In this document: positions 15,874 through 25,486 of the stretch, piece after piece
Position numbering within the stretch: position 1 is the first letter of the stretch
Layout of the letters: every line of letters starts with the position of its first letter
Assembly: GCA_003134035.1 (NCBI GenBank)
Contig: PLAE01000150.1
Span: 21,901-59,351, forward strand
Length of the DNA stretch: 37,451 nucleotides
From: Candidatus Velthaea versatilis
GTDB taxonomy: Bacteria > Vulcanimicrobiota > Vulcanimicrobiia > Vulcanimicrobiales > Vulcanimicrobiaceae
Direction: 5' to 3'
Made by a program: the position numbers and the translations under genes
Notes under the pieces: generated by a model
What the model saw: the letters and a program-made list of their open reading frames with translations, nothing else
Told to the model about the DNA's origin: nothing
Databases searched by the model: none

Positions 15874-17706
15874 CTATCCTTTCAGTTTTGTGAGCAGCGC
15901 GCGGTGTTCTTCACGCAACTCGGTTGGGATGCGTTCGCCGCTCTCGTGAAGCCGGTCCAACAGAGAATCCAGCTCCCGGTAGCGGCGTTGCAGATCGGCG
16001 GCACGGAAGCGTTCGACCACGCGGTCGAGATAGGCGCAGCGATCCGCGCTCTCGGCAAAACGCACGGTAACGGACCGTTCGGCACCCTGGATCGCGTCGA
16101 GCACCGCCGATGCCTCTTCGTCCTCGCTGAACAGCGCCCGGATATCGGATGGTTGCAGGAGCTCCTCTCGACGATCGACGAGCGTTGCGTACACTCGCCG
16201 CAGCACCCGATCCTCGAAACGCTCGGGCGGAATCCGCTTTGCATACGCAACGAGCAAAATCGGCTCCTCCAGCATGATCGCGAGCACCTCGCGTTCGAAC
16301 GACGGCGCGTCGACCGCGCCCGGCATCACGTGCCGTCCGGCGCGCGCGGGACCGCGCTCGCCGCCGTCGGGCCCGCGCGGCGCGAAGTGCAGCGGGTTCG
16401 TTAGCAAGCGGCTCTTGCGCAGGTCGTCAACGCTGAGGCCCAAGCGTCCCGCAACGTACACGCGCCAGCGGTCGCGCTCCTGCGCCGGGACGTGCGTGGC
16501 CAGCAGCGCTTCGCCGCGCCGCGCAATCTCCGCGGCGCCCGTGAAGCCCGAGGCGATCGCTTCGACCTCGCGATCGAGCGCGAAGGCAACCCAGGAGACG
16601 GCCGCGTCGAGCAGCGCGCGGAAGCGTTGCGCGCCGTGCGCGCGCAGGTACGAATCCGGATCGTCGCCGGCCGGCAGCGCGACGATGCGCGGATTGCAGC
16701 CGGCCGCGCGCAAAATGTCGACCGATTTCGCGGTCGCCGCGCGGCCCGCCGCGTCGGCGTCGAAACACACGAAGACGTTCGGCGTGACTTTGCGCAGCTC
16801 GTGCGCCTGGTCGGGAGTGAACGCCGTTCCCAGCGCCGCGACCGCGTTCGCGAAGCCCGCGCCATGCAGCGCGATGCAGTCGAGGTAGCCTTCGACGACG
16901 ATGATCGCATCGTCTTTGCCCGCTGCCCGGCGAGCCGCGTTGAGCGCGTAGAGATGGCGCCCCTTGGTGTAGACGGGAGTCGTCGCCGTGTTGAGGTACT
17001 TGGGCTCCTCACTGCCCAGCGCGCGGCCGCCGAACGCGATGACTTCGCCGGTGGCGGCGTACGTCGGGATCATGAGCCGGCCGCGGTAGACGTCGTAATA
17101 ACCGCCGTTTTGGCCGGCCTTGACCAGCCCGGCCGCGAGCGCGACCGGCAGATCGATTCCGCCGGCCCGCAGTTCACCGACGAGCCCGTCCCAGCGCTCG
17201 GGCGCATAGCCGAGTTTGAACGCCGCGATGGTCGCCCGGTCGAGACCGCGCCGCTCGCAGTACTGGCGGGCCGGCTCGCCGGCGGACTCGAGCGCCAGCA
17301 CGCGGTGAAAATAGCTCGCCGCCAAGTTATTGGCCGCGTAGATCGCTTCTTTCTCACCGCGTGCGCGCGCGGCCGCCGGGTTCTCCGCCTCGACTTCGAT
17401 CCCGGCGCGCTTGGCGAGCACGCGCAGCGCGTCGGGAAACGTGAGGTTCTCCGCCCGGCGCAGGTAGTTGATCACGTCGCCGTGCGCATCGCAGCCGAAG
17501 CACTTGAAAAAACCCTTGTCCGGGTGCACGTGGAACGAGGGCGTCTTTTCAGCGTGGAACGGGCACAGGCCGACAAGACTGTTGCCGCGCTTGCGCAAGG
17601 TGACGAACTGCCCGATGTACTCCGCGATGTCGGTTCGCGCCAGCACCTCGCGTTTGATCGAATCGTCGATGCGCACGCCGGCCGTCTTCGACGCCGCCGC
17701 CGCCAA
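15874..17706 (-). CDS. dnaG: DNA primase DnaG
   Basis: A 610-residue primase that makes RNA primers at the fork. The N-terminal zinc domain ligands are C48, H51, C69 and C72 (CPFHAEKTPSFHV, FKCFGCDAHGD). The catalytic TOPRIM region has E in VVEGYLD and the FDADAAGRAA motif. The C-terminal DnaB-interacting region (about 440-600) is present. The start is uncertain: TTG 17706 is the first start codon after the in-frame stop at 17739-17737, whereas GTG 17676 gives the more family-like VRIDDSIKREVLARTD beginning. Only 30 bases separate TTG from the ABC ATPase stop, so dnaG may share its transcript. Confidence 0.96.
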   Translation of the reverse strand: MAAAASKTAGVRIDDSIKREVLARTDIAEYIGQFVTLRKRGNSLVGLCPFHAEKTPSFHVHPDKGFFKCFGCDAHGDVINYLRRAENLTFPDALRVLAKRAGIEVEAENPAAARARGEKEAIYAANNLAASYFHRVLALESAGEPARQYCERRGLDRATIAAFKLGYAPERWDGLVGELRAGGIDLPVALAAGLVKAGQNGGYYDVYRGRLMIPTYAATGEVIAFGGRALGSEEPKYLNTATTPVYTKGRHLYALNAARRAAGKDDAIIVVEGYLDCIALHGAGFANAVAALGTAFTPDQAHELRKVTPNVFVCFDADAAGRAATAKSVDILRAAGCNPRIVALPAGDDPDSYLRAHGAQRFRALLDAAVSWVAFALDREVEAIASGFTGAAEIARRGEALLATHVPAQERDRWRVYVAGRLGLSVDDLRKSRLLTNPLHFAPRGPDGGERGPARAGRHVMPGAVDAPSFEREVLAIMLEEPILLVAYAKRIPPERFEDRVLRRVYATLVDRREELLQPSDIRALFSEDEEASAVLDAIQGAERSVTVRFAESADRCAYLDRVVERFRAADLQRRYRELDSLLDRLHESGERIPTELREEHRALLTKLKG

Positions 17707-17736
17707 GGACTTCGCGCGCGGCGCGGCCGGCGCACG

Positions 17737-19068
17737 TTAAGCGATGTAGAGCAGCTCCTCGTCGGCGTCGTACTCGAAGAGTTCGGCGTACCGAGCCCAC
17801 TCGACGGCGGTCGAAAATTGGCGCTTGGCCTCGTCCGCGGGATAGTACTCGTCGAGAATGTCCAGGAAGAAATCCGCCCGCATCGTCTTGTTCGCTTTTT
17901 CTCCGAGGGTGTTGACGATCGTCGCGATGATCGGGGCGTGCGCGAGCACCTGCTGCCGAAAGAGATCTTTACTGCGCAGGATCGTCGTCGTCGCGTAGTC
18001 GCGGCCGAGTTCGGTGATCGTCACGTCACCCTCGGCGATGGTGGCGAATTCGAGCAGCGCGGCGGCGTCGAGGATGCCCAGCAGATCGTCCATCGGCAGC
18101 GCGAGCCGCTCGGAAAGGCGCGCGATCTCCACCGTCGGTTCGCCGGTCTCGACGATCAGTTCGAGCAGACCGCTGATCGTCCCGACCCGCACGTGCGGCA
18201 GTTCGCGCGCGTACGCCGACACTTTGGCCGGCGCGGGCCGCTGGGCGGCGCCGGGCACCATGACCGACGGGCCGGCGGTCACGTCCATCGCCGGATTGGT
18301 CATCACCGTGTAGAGATACTCGACGAGCAGCTTGAAGCGGTCGTCGCCGCGGTGGTGCGGACGCGGCAGATCGATGAGCACCTCGCCGCGCACGCGGCCC
18401 GGATTCGCTCCAAGCACGACCACCCGGTCGGCCAGGAACACCGCCTCTTCGATGTTGTGGGTGACGATGAGGATGCTCTTGGCCGGGAAGGTTCCGGCGT
18501 TCCACAGGTCGTCGATTTCACCGCGCAGGTTTTCGGCGGTGAGGACGTCGAGCGCGCTGAACGGCTCGTCCAGGAACAGCACCTTGGGTTCGACGACGAG
18601 CGCGCGCGCGAAGCCGACCCGCTGCTTCATCCCGCCCGAGAGTTCCTTGGGGTACGCACTCTCGAACCCGTCGAGGCCGACCAGATCGATCGCCCGCAGC
18701 GCGCGCTTAGTGCGCTCCGTGCGCGCGACGCCGCGCGCTTCGAGGCCGAGTTCGACGTTCTCGATGACCGTCAGCCACGGCAGCAGCGCGAAGGATTGAA
18801 AGACCATCCCGACATCGGGATTCGGGCCCCGCAGCGGCACGCCGTTGCTCACGATCGTTCCACTCGAGGCCGGGATCAGACCCGCCATCATGCGCAAGAG
18901 CGTGCTCTTGCCGCTGCCGCTGCGGCCCAGCAACGCGACGACTTCGCCCCGCCCGACTTTGACGCTCACATCGCGCAGAACGGTGAATTCGCCCTTGCCG
19001 TCGGGCAGCGGGAAGGCTTTCGAGCACGTCTCGACTTCGATAAGCGTTTGCGCCGCTGCGGTGTTCAT
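17737..19068 (-). CDS. Nitrate/taurine-type ABC transporter ATPase with AAA-associated C-terminal domain
   Basis: A 443-residue protein. Residues 10-260 form an ABC ATPase of the nitrate/sulfonate/taurine class: Walker A GRSGSGKST (48-56), Q-loop in VFQSFALLPW, signature LSGGMKQRVGFARAL, Walker B VLFLDEPF and the H-loop VTHNIEEA. The remaining 180 residues match the AAA-associated C-terminal domain (PF09821), a winged-helix-like module seen attached to this ATPase class; its role is probably regulatory. ATG 19068 overlaps the stop of the permease gene (ATGA). No substrate-binding protein is in the window, so the transported solute is unknown. Confidence 0.92.
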   Translation of the reverse strand: MNTAAAQTLIEVETCSKAFPLPDGKGEFTVLRDVSVKVGRGEVVALLGRSGSGKSTLLRMMAGLIPASSGTIVSNGVPLRGPNPDVGMVFQSFALLPWLTVIENVELGLEARGVARTERTKRALRAIDLVGLDGFESAYPKELSGGMKQRVGFARALVVEPKVLFLDEPFSALDVLTAENLRGEIDDLWNAGTFPAKSILIVTHNIEEAVFLADRVVVLGANPGRVRGEVLIDLPRPHHRGDDRFKLLVEYLYTVMTNPAMDVTAGPSVMVPGAAQRPAPAKVSAYARELPHVRVGTISGLLELIVETGEPTVEIARLSERLALPMDDLLGILDAAALLEFATIAEGDVTITELGRDYATTTILRSKDLFRQQVLAHAPIIATIVNTLGEKANKTMRADFFLDILDEYYPADEAKRQFSTAVEWARYAELFEYDADEELLYIA

Positions 19069-20801
19069 AGGTGATACTTCTTCTCCGCCAGTGCATAGAG
19101 CGGACGCCAGACGAGCCGGTTCACGCCGACCACGTAGATGCTCATCATCCCGACGCCCAGGGTGATGCGCGGCCAGTCGCCCTTGGCCGTCGCGTCGGCG
19201 ATGTACGCGCCCAAGCCGGCCGCGGTGAGGGTCGAGCTGCCCCAGGTGACGACTTCGGACACGATGCTCGCGTTCCACGCGCCGCCGCTGGCGGTGATGC
19301 CGCCGGTGACCCACGACGAAAAAATCCCCGGGATGATCAGCCGGCGCCAGCGCTGCAGGCCGTGCAAACCGACGTCGTCGGCCATCTCGCGCAGGTCGGT
19401 CGGGATGCTTGACGCACCGGCGATCGAGTTGAACAAAATGTACCACTGTGAGCCGAGCGCCATGAGCAGCACGCTGCCGAAATTGATCGGAATGTGTAAG
19501 CGGATGAACCCCAGCGTCGCAAACGGAAAGATGAAGTTCGCCGGAAACGACGCGAAAAATTGCGCGACCGGCTGCAAGACGCGCGCCAGGCGCGGGCTGA
19601 ACCCGATCGTCACCCCGATCGGCGTCCAGATCAGCGAGGCAAAGACCAAGAGCACGACGACGCGCACCAGCGTGAGCGCCCCGAGCACCACGACGCGGCC
19701 GACTTCGGCCAGGCCCACGGTGCTCAAAATGAAGTGCACCGCGAGCCCGAGGAGCGCGACGACGACGACGGCCAGCAGCACGGTATATGCCCGGTCGATC
19801 GTCCGCGCGGCGCGCGGGCCCACGTCGCGGCGAATCCGGGTCGTCGGCGCTCGCGAGAGCAGCGCCGTGAGCGCATCGCGCGCGGGCCCCAGCAGACGTT
19901 CGACTTGCGGCAGCGCGCGCGACTGCCGGACGAGGTCATACACCCACGACTGCGGCGATTCGGCGGCGGCGCTCTGTTCGAGCCGAAATTTGTCGGCCCA
20001 CGCGAGGACGGGACGCCAAAACAGCTGATCGACCGCGAAGATCACCACGGCCATGGTCAGTACCGCATAGCCCAACGCGGGCATATTGCGCGCGCCCACG
20101 GCGGCGGCGACATACGAGCCGATGCCCGGCAGCGTGTACGATTGATTGAGCACGCTGATCGCCTCGCTCGCGGCGAGAAAAAACCAGCCGCCGCCGAAGC
20201 TCATCATCGCGTTCCAAATCAAGCCGATCATACCGGCCGGGACCTCGAGCCGAACGAACCGCTGCCACACCGGCAAGCCGTACGCCGCCGTCGCTTCGGA
20301 CAGGTCCGTCGGCAGCGTGCGCAGCGATTGATAGAACGAGAACGCCATGTTCCACGCTTGACTGGTGAAGATGGCGAAGATCGAGGCCGCCTCCAGACCC
20401 AGCAAGCTGCCCGGAAAGAGCGCGATGAATCCCGTTACCGTGATCGACAGAAAGCCCAGCACCGGCACCGACTGCAAAATGTCGAGCAGCGGGATGAGGA
20501 CGCGCTCGGCGTACCGGCTGCGCGCCGCGGCATAGCCGTAGGCGAAGGTGAAGACGAACGACGCCGCGAGCGCGATGAACATGCGCAGCGTCGAGCGCGC
20601 GGCATAGTACGGGAGATTGCGTGGATCGAGACTGATCGCCGGCACGTCGCGCGGCGGCAGAAAAGCGACGAACGCGCCGGCCCCGACGCGAGCGACGAGC
20701 GCGAGCAGCACGAGCGCGCCCAAAATGACGGCGGCATCCGCAAGACCGAAACCGGTCAGGCGCCGCAATGAACCGGGGGCGGGGATCATACGCTGCATCA
20801 T
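19065..20801 (-). CDS. Fused double-domain ABC transporter permease (nitrate/taurine type)
   Basis: A protein of about 578 residues with two BPD_transp_1 membrane domains in one chain. The first spans about 60-290, with the EATAAYGLPVWQRFVRLEVPAG ATPase-docking loop. A soluble linker (about 290-350) and the second domain follow, with the REMADDVGLHGLQRWRRLIIPG docking loop and a final helix pair. Such fusions form the whole membrane pore with one partner ATPase. ATG 20801 is chosen; ATGs at 20798 and 20789 are possible. The open frame continues upstream to 20873 without family similarity. Partner genes are directly downstream. Confidence 0.88.
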   Translation of the reverse strand: MMQRMIPAPGSLRRLTGFGLADAAVILGALVLLALVARVGAGAFVAFLPPRDVPAISLDPRNLPYYAARSTLRMFIALAASFVFTFAYGYAAARSRYAERVLIPLLDILQSVPVLGFLSITVTGFIALFPGSLLGLEAASIFAIFTSQAWNMAFSFYQSLRTLPTDLSEATAAYGLPVWQRFVRLEVPAGMIGLIWNAMMSFGGGWFFLAASEAISVLNQSYTLPGIGSYVAAAVGARNMPALGYAVLTMAVVIFAVDQLFWRPVLAWADKFRLEQSAAAESPQSWVYDLVRQSRALPQVERLLGPARDALTALLSRAPTTRIRRDVGPRAARTIDRAYTVLLAVVVVALLGLAVHFILSTVGLAEVGRVVVLGALTLVRVVVLLVFASLIWTPIGVTIGFSPRLARVLQPVAQFFASFPANFIFPFATLGFIRLHIPINFGSVLLMALGSQWYILFNSIAGASSIPTDLREMADDVGLHGLQRWRRLIIPGIFSSWVTGGITASGGAWNASIVSEVVTWGSSTLTAAGLGAYIADATAKGDWPRITLGVGMMSIYVVGVNRLVWRPLYALAEKKYHL

Positions 20802-20882
20802 GGCGTTCGTTGCGGCTCCGCTCCCGAGCTCAGACCAATCCGAGAAACCGCCTCCTTCTTGTACGACCGCCAAAGGCTCACC

Positions 20883-21133
20883 TTGACCGCGATTTCCGTG
20901 CGCGGCGGCGATTCGCGGCAGTTCGATGCGTGGGCGGCAATGCGCGGCGAGCAGCGGTCCGATCTTTCACATCACATGATCGCCGGGTTATCGCTTCGTC
21001 CGACGAAATGGGCGTCCTCAGCGAAACCTTCCCGCTCGAGACGAATGGGAAAGCTGCCGGCTACTATTTCGACGAACGGGCAGGTCTGCAAATCGGCTTC
21101 GCGCTAACGCCGGGTTACGAAACGGACGCGTAG
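20883..21133 (+). pseudogene. Small unknown gene, probably frameshifted
   Basis: Two adjacent reading frames look coding in sequence. The first half runs from TTG 20883 (AAAGG seven bases upstream) through LTAISVRGGDSRQFDAWAAMRGEQRSDLSHHMIAG to about 21000. The second half, in the next frame, reads MGVLSETFPLETNGKAAGYYFDERAGLQIGFALTPGYE to a stop at 21133. Joined, they would give an 80-85 residue protein with no recognised domain. The junction lies near 21000. It could be a frameshift mutation, a sequence error, or two unrelated frames. Confidence 0.4.
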
Positions 21134-21174
21134 CGGTCCCGGACTTCCCGCCGGACGCGCGAAATGGTCGCGGG

Positions 21175-22416
21175 ATGACCCGCGCAAAACGCATCTTCGA
21201 CCCGATCCACCGGTTCATCGAACTCGACGCCGGTGAAGTCGCGTTGCTCGAAACGCCGGTCATGCAGCGAATGCGCCGGCTGCGCCAACTGGGACTGGCG
21301 TATCTCGCGTATCCGTCGGCTGAACATTCGCGGTTCTCGCATGCGCTCGGTGCGCTCGCGATGGGCTCGCGTGCGCTCGACGCGCTGCGCGTCCATTCGC
21401 CCGAAGCCTTCGATTCGGACGCCCAGTTCAGAACGCTGCGCCGCTTGCTGCGCGCGAGCCTCCTTTTGCACGATCTCGGGCATGGACCGTTTAGCCACGC
21501 GTCGGAGGCCGCACTGGGAATCCGCCACGAGGCGCGAACGGCTCAAATCCTCGCTCTACCGCAGATCGGCTCGGCGCTCGACGCGCTCGAAGTCGACCGC
21601 GCCGACGTCTTGGCGCTCATCGTCGGGACGTCGACGAAGTATGGCGTGCTGCGCGAACTCGTGAGCGGGCCAAACCTCGATGCCGATCGCATGGACTACC
21701 TCTTGCGCGACGCGTATTTCACCGGCGTTGCTAGCGGCGGCTACGACAGCGCGCAGCTCATCTCGTCGCTGCGCATCCTCGAAGTCAACGGGCGCGCGGA
21801 GCTGGGCGTGGACGGCCGCGGCGTCGTCGCGCTTGAGTCGTTCGTGCTCGCGCGCTACATGATGTTCGCCAGCGTCTACTTCCACCACACGACGCGTTCG
21901 TTCGAGCGCGTCCTGGGCCACGTGCTCGCGCGCCTCTGGCCCGATCCGCGCGCCCTCGACGACATCGAGGAATATCTTGCTTGGGACGACTTCCGCGTGC
22001 TCGACGTGATTCGCGACGATCCCCATGAGATGGCGCGCGCCTTGCGTGACCGCGTGACCGTCTACGGCCTAGCGGCGGAATTCAACGCCGAACACGATCT
22101 GGCGACCTACGGCGCGTGCGAACGCGCGCTGCGCGCGGAATTCGGTCCTGCGGTCTGGAGCGATTCGCAAGAACAGTTGCTGCACCGCTTGCCGCTCGGC
22201 GGCGACGGCCGGCCGACGGTTCACGTTCGCATGATGGGCCGCGCCGTCGACGCCCGGAAAGCTTCGGATCTCATCGCGAAACTCTCGGGCAAAGCCTACT
22301 GGCGCAAGCTGTTCGTGCGCAAATCGGAGGCCGACGTCGAGCGCGCGCGCGCCGTTTGCCGCGACCTCATCGCAGCGCAGATCATGCCGTCGCTGTTCGA
22401 TCCGATCGAACCTTGA
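21175..22416 (+). CDS. HD-domain phosphohydrolase (SAMHD1/dGTPase-like)
   Basis: A 413-residue HD-superfamily protein related to dNTP triphosphohydrolases of the SAMHD1 type. Metal-binding residues are H56 in the RFSH motif, the H99-D100 pair in LLLHDLGHGPFSH, and an aspartate in DRMDYLLRD. The DxIHRFIEL N-terminus and the GGYD/YFHHTTRSFE motifs are also typical. It is cytoplasmic and is expected to remove triphosphate from dNTPs, or a related nucleotide substrate. No regulatory SAM domain is present. It stands alone between the possible small pseudogene and the hopanoid region. Confidence 0.92.
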   Translation: MTRAKRIFDPIHRFIELDAGEVALLETPVMQRMRRLRQLGLAYLAYPSAEHSRFSHALGALAMGSRALDALRVHSPEAFDSDAQFRTLRRLLRASLLLHDLGHGPFSHASEAALGIRHEARTAQILALPQIGSALDALEVDRADVLALIVGTSTKYGVLRELVSGPNLDADRMDYLLRDAYFTGVASGGYDSAQLISSLRILEVNGRAELGVDGRGVVALESFVLARYMMFASVYFHHTTRSFERVLGHVLARLWPDPRALDDIEEYLAWDDFRVLDVIRDDPHEMARALRDRVTVYGLAAEFNAEHDLATYGACERALRAEFGPAVWSDSQEQLLHRLPLGGDGRPTVHVRMMGRAVDARKASDLIAKLSGKAYWRKLFVRKSEADVERARAVCRDLIAAQIMPSLFDPIEP

Positions 22417-22455
22417 CACCGCGGCCGAACGCGGCGCGGCCTGATCGGAGCTGGG

Positions 22456-23457
22456 TTACACCCGCCGCCGAGACGTCGCGGCGAACAGATCGCGCAGCAG
22501 CCGGTCGCGGTCGAGATCGTAGCGCAAAGCAAGATCGTCGGCTTGTGCGATCGCGCGATCGCAGGCTTCGTCGGCGGCGGCCTGCGCGCCCAAACGGTCC
22601 AGCGCGGCGATGACGGCATCCGCGTCGGCCGCGCTCAACTCGCCGATCCGCTTGTACGCGCGTTCGATGATGAAGCGGTCGGCGGACGGTTTTCCATCGA
22701 GCGCCCAAACGACGGGAAACGACCACTTGCGGCGCCGGATGTCGGCCCCGCTGGGCTTGCCCGTTTCGGCCGTGGTACCCCAGGTACCTAAGACGTCGTC
22801 GCGGATTTGAAACGCCCGGCCGTACGCGCGGCCGAACGCCGCGTACGCCAGCGCCCGCTCGTCGCCGACGCCCGCCGAACGCGCCCCCAACTCGCAGGCG
22901 GCGGAAAATAACGCCGCGGTTTTGCCGGCGATCATGTGCAGGTAGTCGGCGAACGTGACGAACTGCGCGGTCTCGAACCCAATGTCGAGGCCCTGGCCTT
23001 CGCACATGTGGAAATTAGCCCGCTGCAGGCAGCGCTCCATCGCCACCCGGCGACCCGCCGGGATGTCGGCGGCGCCGGAAAACAGCGCGAGATAACTCAT
23101 CGCGCACATCGCGTTGCCGGCCACGATGGCGCTGGGCACGCCGAAGCGCACCCACAAGGTCGGCCGGCCATGCCGGATCTCGTCGCGGTCTTCGATGTCG
23201 TCGTGGATGAGCGAATAATTGTGCAGCAACTCGATCGCGATCGCTGAGCCGTCGGCGTCGCCCTGACGGGCGCCCTCGGTCTGCGCGACCATCAGCAGGA
23301 TGTGCGGGCGCAGCCGCTTGCCGCGGCGCCGTTCACCTTCGCCGTAGCCGAAATGCGCGCGCACCATCTGCGCGATGGGCGCGTCGCTTTCGCAGCGCAA
23401 GATCCACTCCTCGAGCCGATCCTCGAAGGCGGATAACGCGTCGGGCGCGAGCGTCAT
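22456..23457 (-). CDS. Isoprenyl diphosphate synthase (farnesyl/geranylgeranyl type)
   Basis: A 333-residue trans-isoprenyl diphosphate synthase that condenses IPP with an allylic diphosphate. The first aspartate-rich motif DDIED is at residues 86-90. The second begins DDVLG at 220, where the final D is G, a common variant. The substrate-binding KRLRP motif is at 47-51. It feeds the squalene synthase in this cluster, so FPP is the likely product; chain length cannot be fixed by eye. It is the last gene of the minus-strand run and starts directly against the hpnH stop with no spacer. Confidence 0.93.
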   Translation of the reverse strand: MTLAPDALSAFEDRLEEWILRCESDAPIAQMVRAHFGYGEGERRRGKRLRPHILLMVAQTEGARQGDADGSAIAIELLHNYSLIHDDIEDRDEIRHGRPTLWVRFGVPSAIVAGNAMCAMSYLALFSGAADIPAGRRVAMERCLQRANFHMCEGQGLDIGFETAQFVTFADYLHMIAGKTAALFSAACELGARSAGVGDERALAYAAFGRAYGRAFQIRDDVLGTWGTTAETGKPSGADIRRRKWSFPVVWALDGKPSADRFIIERAYKRIGELSAADADAVIAALDRLGAQAAADEACDRAIAQADDLALRYDLDRDRLLRDLFAATSRRRV

Positions 23458-24477
23458 CTACTTCGAAAGCACCGACTTGAACGAGTTGACGATGTTTTGC
23501 GGCCGCATCGAGTCGATGACGGCGGTCATCTCGTAACCGGAGTGCACCATGCAATCCGTACATTTCGGGTTGCCGCTCTTCTGACCATAGCTCGACCAAT
23601 CCGTGGTCTCGAGATACTCTTGCCACGTTTTGGCGTAGCCCTCACCGAGCAGATAGCACGGCTTCTGCCAGCCGAAGAGCGAGTAGGACGGCATGCCCCA
23701 CGGCGTGCAGTCGTAGTCTTTGTCGCCGATGAGAAACTCCATGAAGAGGGGGCTGGCGTTGAATTCCCACTTCGTCTTGCCGGCGTTGTACGGGAGCATG
23801 ATCTCGCGAAAGAGCGCCTTGGTTTGCTCGCGCTGCAGGAAGTGCTCCTGATCGGGCGCTTTTTCATACGGGTAGCCGGGCGAAATCATCATGCCGTCGA
23901 CTTTGAGTTCGTTCGTTGCGAAGTCGAAGAATTCTTGAACGCGCTTGGGGTCGGCGCCTTGGAAGATCGTCGTGTTGGTGGTGACCCGGAAGCCGCGCGC
24001 TTTGGCCGCTTTGATCGCCGACACGGCGATATCGAAAATGCCGCCGCGGTCGACCGCTTTGTCGTGCTCGTCTTTGAGACCGTCGAGATGAACGCTGAAC
24101 GAGAAATACGGCGAGGGCGTGAATTTGTCGAGACTGGCTTCCAACCGGATCGCGTTGGTGCACAGGTAGACGAATTTCTTGCGCTGCACCAGACCGCGCA
24201 CGATCTCATCGATCTGCGGATGCAGCAGCGGCTCGCCCCCGGGGATCGCCACGACTGGCGCCCCGCACTCTTCGGCGGCCCGGAAACATTCTTCGGGCGT
24301 GAGGTGCTTGCGCAGAATCTCGACCGGATGCTGGATTTTGCCGCAGCCGCCGCAAGCGAGATTGCACCGGAAGAGCGGCTCGAGCATGAGCACGAGCGGG
24401 AAGCGCTTTTTGCCGCGCACCCACTGGCCGATGAGATACGAGCCGACGCCGAATGCTTGCTGAAGAGAAATTGCCAT
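23458..24477 (-). CDS. hpnH: Adenosyl-hopene transferase HpnH
   Basis: A 339-residue radical SAM enzyme. The cluster ligands are C38, C42 and C45 ([10 protein letters not shown]), followed by HPVEIL and the SAM-binding [11 protein letters not shown]-terminal set of cysteines occurs in CTDCMVHSG. HpnH adds the 5'-deoxyadenosyl radical to diploptene to give adenosylhopane, the precursor of C35 hopanoids. The N-terminal [18 protein letters not shown] block is characteristic. ATG 24477 is used because the frame upstream lies in the hpnA 3' end. It sits between hpnA and the isoprenyl synthase on one transcript. Confidence 0.97.
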   Translation of the reverse strand: MAISLQQAFGVGSYLIGQWVRGKKRFPLVLMLEPLFRCNLACGGCGKIQHPVEILRKHLTPEECFRAAEECGAPVVAIPGGEPLLHPQIDEIVRGLVQRKKFVYLCTNAIRLEASLDKFTPSPYFSFSVHLDGLKDEHDKAVDRGGIFDIAVSAIKAAKARGFRVTTNTTIFQGADPKRVQEFFDFATNELKVDGMMISPGYPYEKAPDQEHFLQREQTKALFREIMLPYNAGKTKWEFNASPLFMEFLIGDKDYDCTPWGMPSYSLFGWQKPCYLLGEGYAKTWQEYLETTDWSSYGQKSGNPKCTDCMVHSGYEMTAVIDSMRPQNIVNSFKSVLSK

Positions 24478-24484
24478 GCGTGGT

Positions 24485-25486
24485 TTACCGGTAGTCCTTT
24501 CGGGGCGCGTCGAGATAACCGTGTTCCAAAAACCAACCGACCGCATCGGATAAGGCGACGGTTACATCGCTCTGCGGCAGGCCCAGGTCACGAACCGCTT
24601 TTCGCGCGTCGTAATACATCCGCCCCTTGGCCATGCGCACGCTTTCGACTGCGACGTCGGGCGTGCGGCCCAGCGGTGCCAACACGTATTCCCCCAGCGC
24701 GGCGTAGGCCAGCGGAACAGCGACCGGCAGGCGCAAGCGAGGAACCGAGCGCTTCACGATCGGCGCCAACCGGGCGAAAATGTCGTGCAAACCCAAATTC
24801 TCATTCCCGAGAATGTAACGCTCGCCGGTTCGCCCGCGTTCGAAGGCGAGGCGATGGCCGGCCGCGCAATCGCGCACGTCGATGAGGTTGAGGCCCGTCT
24901 CGACGTACGCCGGCATCGCGCCGCGCGCGAAGCGCAGCACGATCTCGCCGGTCGGCGTCGGCTTGACGTCCCACGGACCGATCGGGGTGCTGGGGTTGAC
25001 GATCACGACGTCCTGGCCGGCGGCCGCCGCCTCGCGCGCAACCTGTTCGCCCAGAAACTTCGACTTTTTGTAGACCCCGACGAGCTTCTCGTACGGACTC
25101 TGGTAGCTCTCGTCGGCGCTCGCGCCGGCGCGCACGCCGATCGCGGCGACGGAACTGGTGTGAACGACGCGCGGCACCCCGGCCGTGCGCGCCGCATTGA
25201 GAACCGAACGGGTCCCATCGACGTTGGTCCGCAGCACCTCGGCGCGGTCGCGCCGCCACAGGCTGTACAGCGCCGCGACATGAAAGACGGCTTCGCAGCC
25301 GGCCATCGCCGCCGCCAGTTCGGGTTCAAAGAGATCGCCGGCAACTTCGTCGACCTCGAGGCCGGCCAAGGCCGGCGGCCGCGAGCGGCGCACCAGCGCG
25401 CGGACCCGCCAACCGTTGGCGAGCAGATCGCGCACCAGATTCGATCCGACGAAACCGGCCGCCCCGGTCACGAAGGCGGTTTTCAC
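24485..25486 (-). CDS. hpnA: Hopanoid-associated sugar epimerase-like protein HpnA
   Basis: A 333-residue extended SDR. The NAD(P) motif is TGAAGFVGS (7-15). The catalytic residues are S111/S112 and Y139-x3-K143 (YKKSK). HpnA is regularly found in hopanoid operons, but its reaction is not settled; it is named for similarity to nucleoside-sugar epimerases and dihydroflavonol reductases. The start is GTG 25486, which overlaps the stop of the RND gene (GTGA), and it is seven bases from hpnH. Confidence 0.93.
   Translation of the reverse strand: MKTAFVTGAAGFVGSNLVRDLLANGWRVRALVRRSRPPALAGLEVDEVAGDLFEPELAAAMAGCEAVFHVAALYSLWRRDRAEVLRTNVDGTRSVLNAARTAGVPRVVHTSSVAAIGVRAGASADESYQSPYEKLVGVYKKSKFLGEQVAREAAAAGQDVVIVNPSTPIGPWDVKPTPTGEIVLRFARGAMPAYVETGLNLIDVRDCAAGHRLAFERGRTGERYILGNENLGLHDIFARLAPIVKRSVPRLRLPVAVPLAYAALGEYVLAPLGRTPDVAVESVRMAKGRMYYDARKAVRDLGLPQSDVTVALSDAVGWFLEHGYLDAPRKDYR

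Noticed and set aside
16492-19074. Very long plus-strand open frame opposite dnaG and the ABC ATPase
   Set aside because: It is antisense to two certain genes, rich in R, H, D and V in the way GC-rich shadow frames are, and shows no domain.
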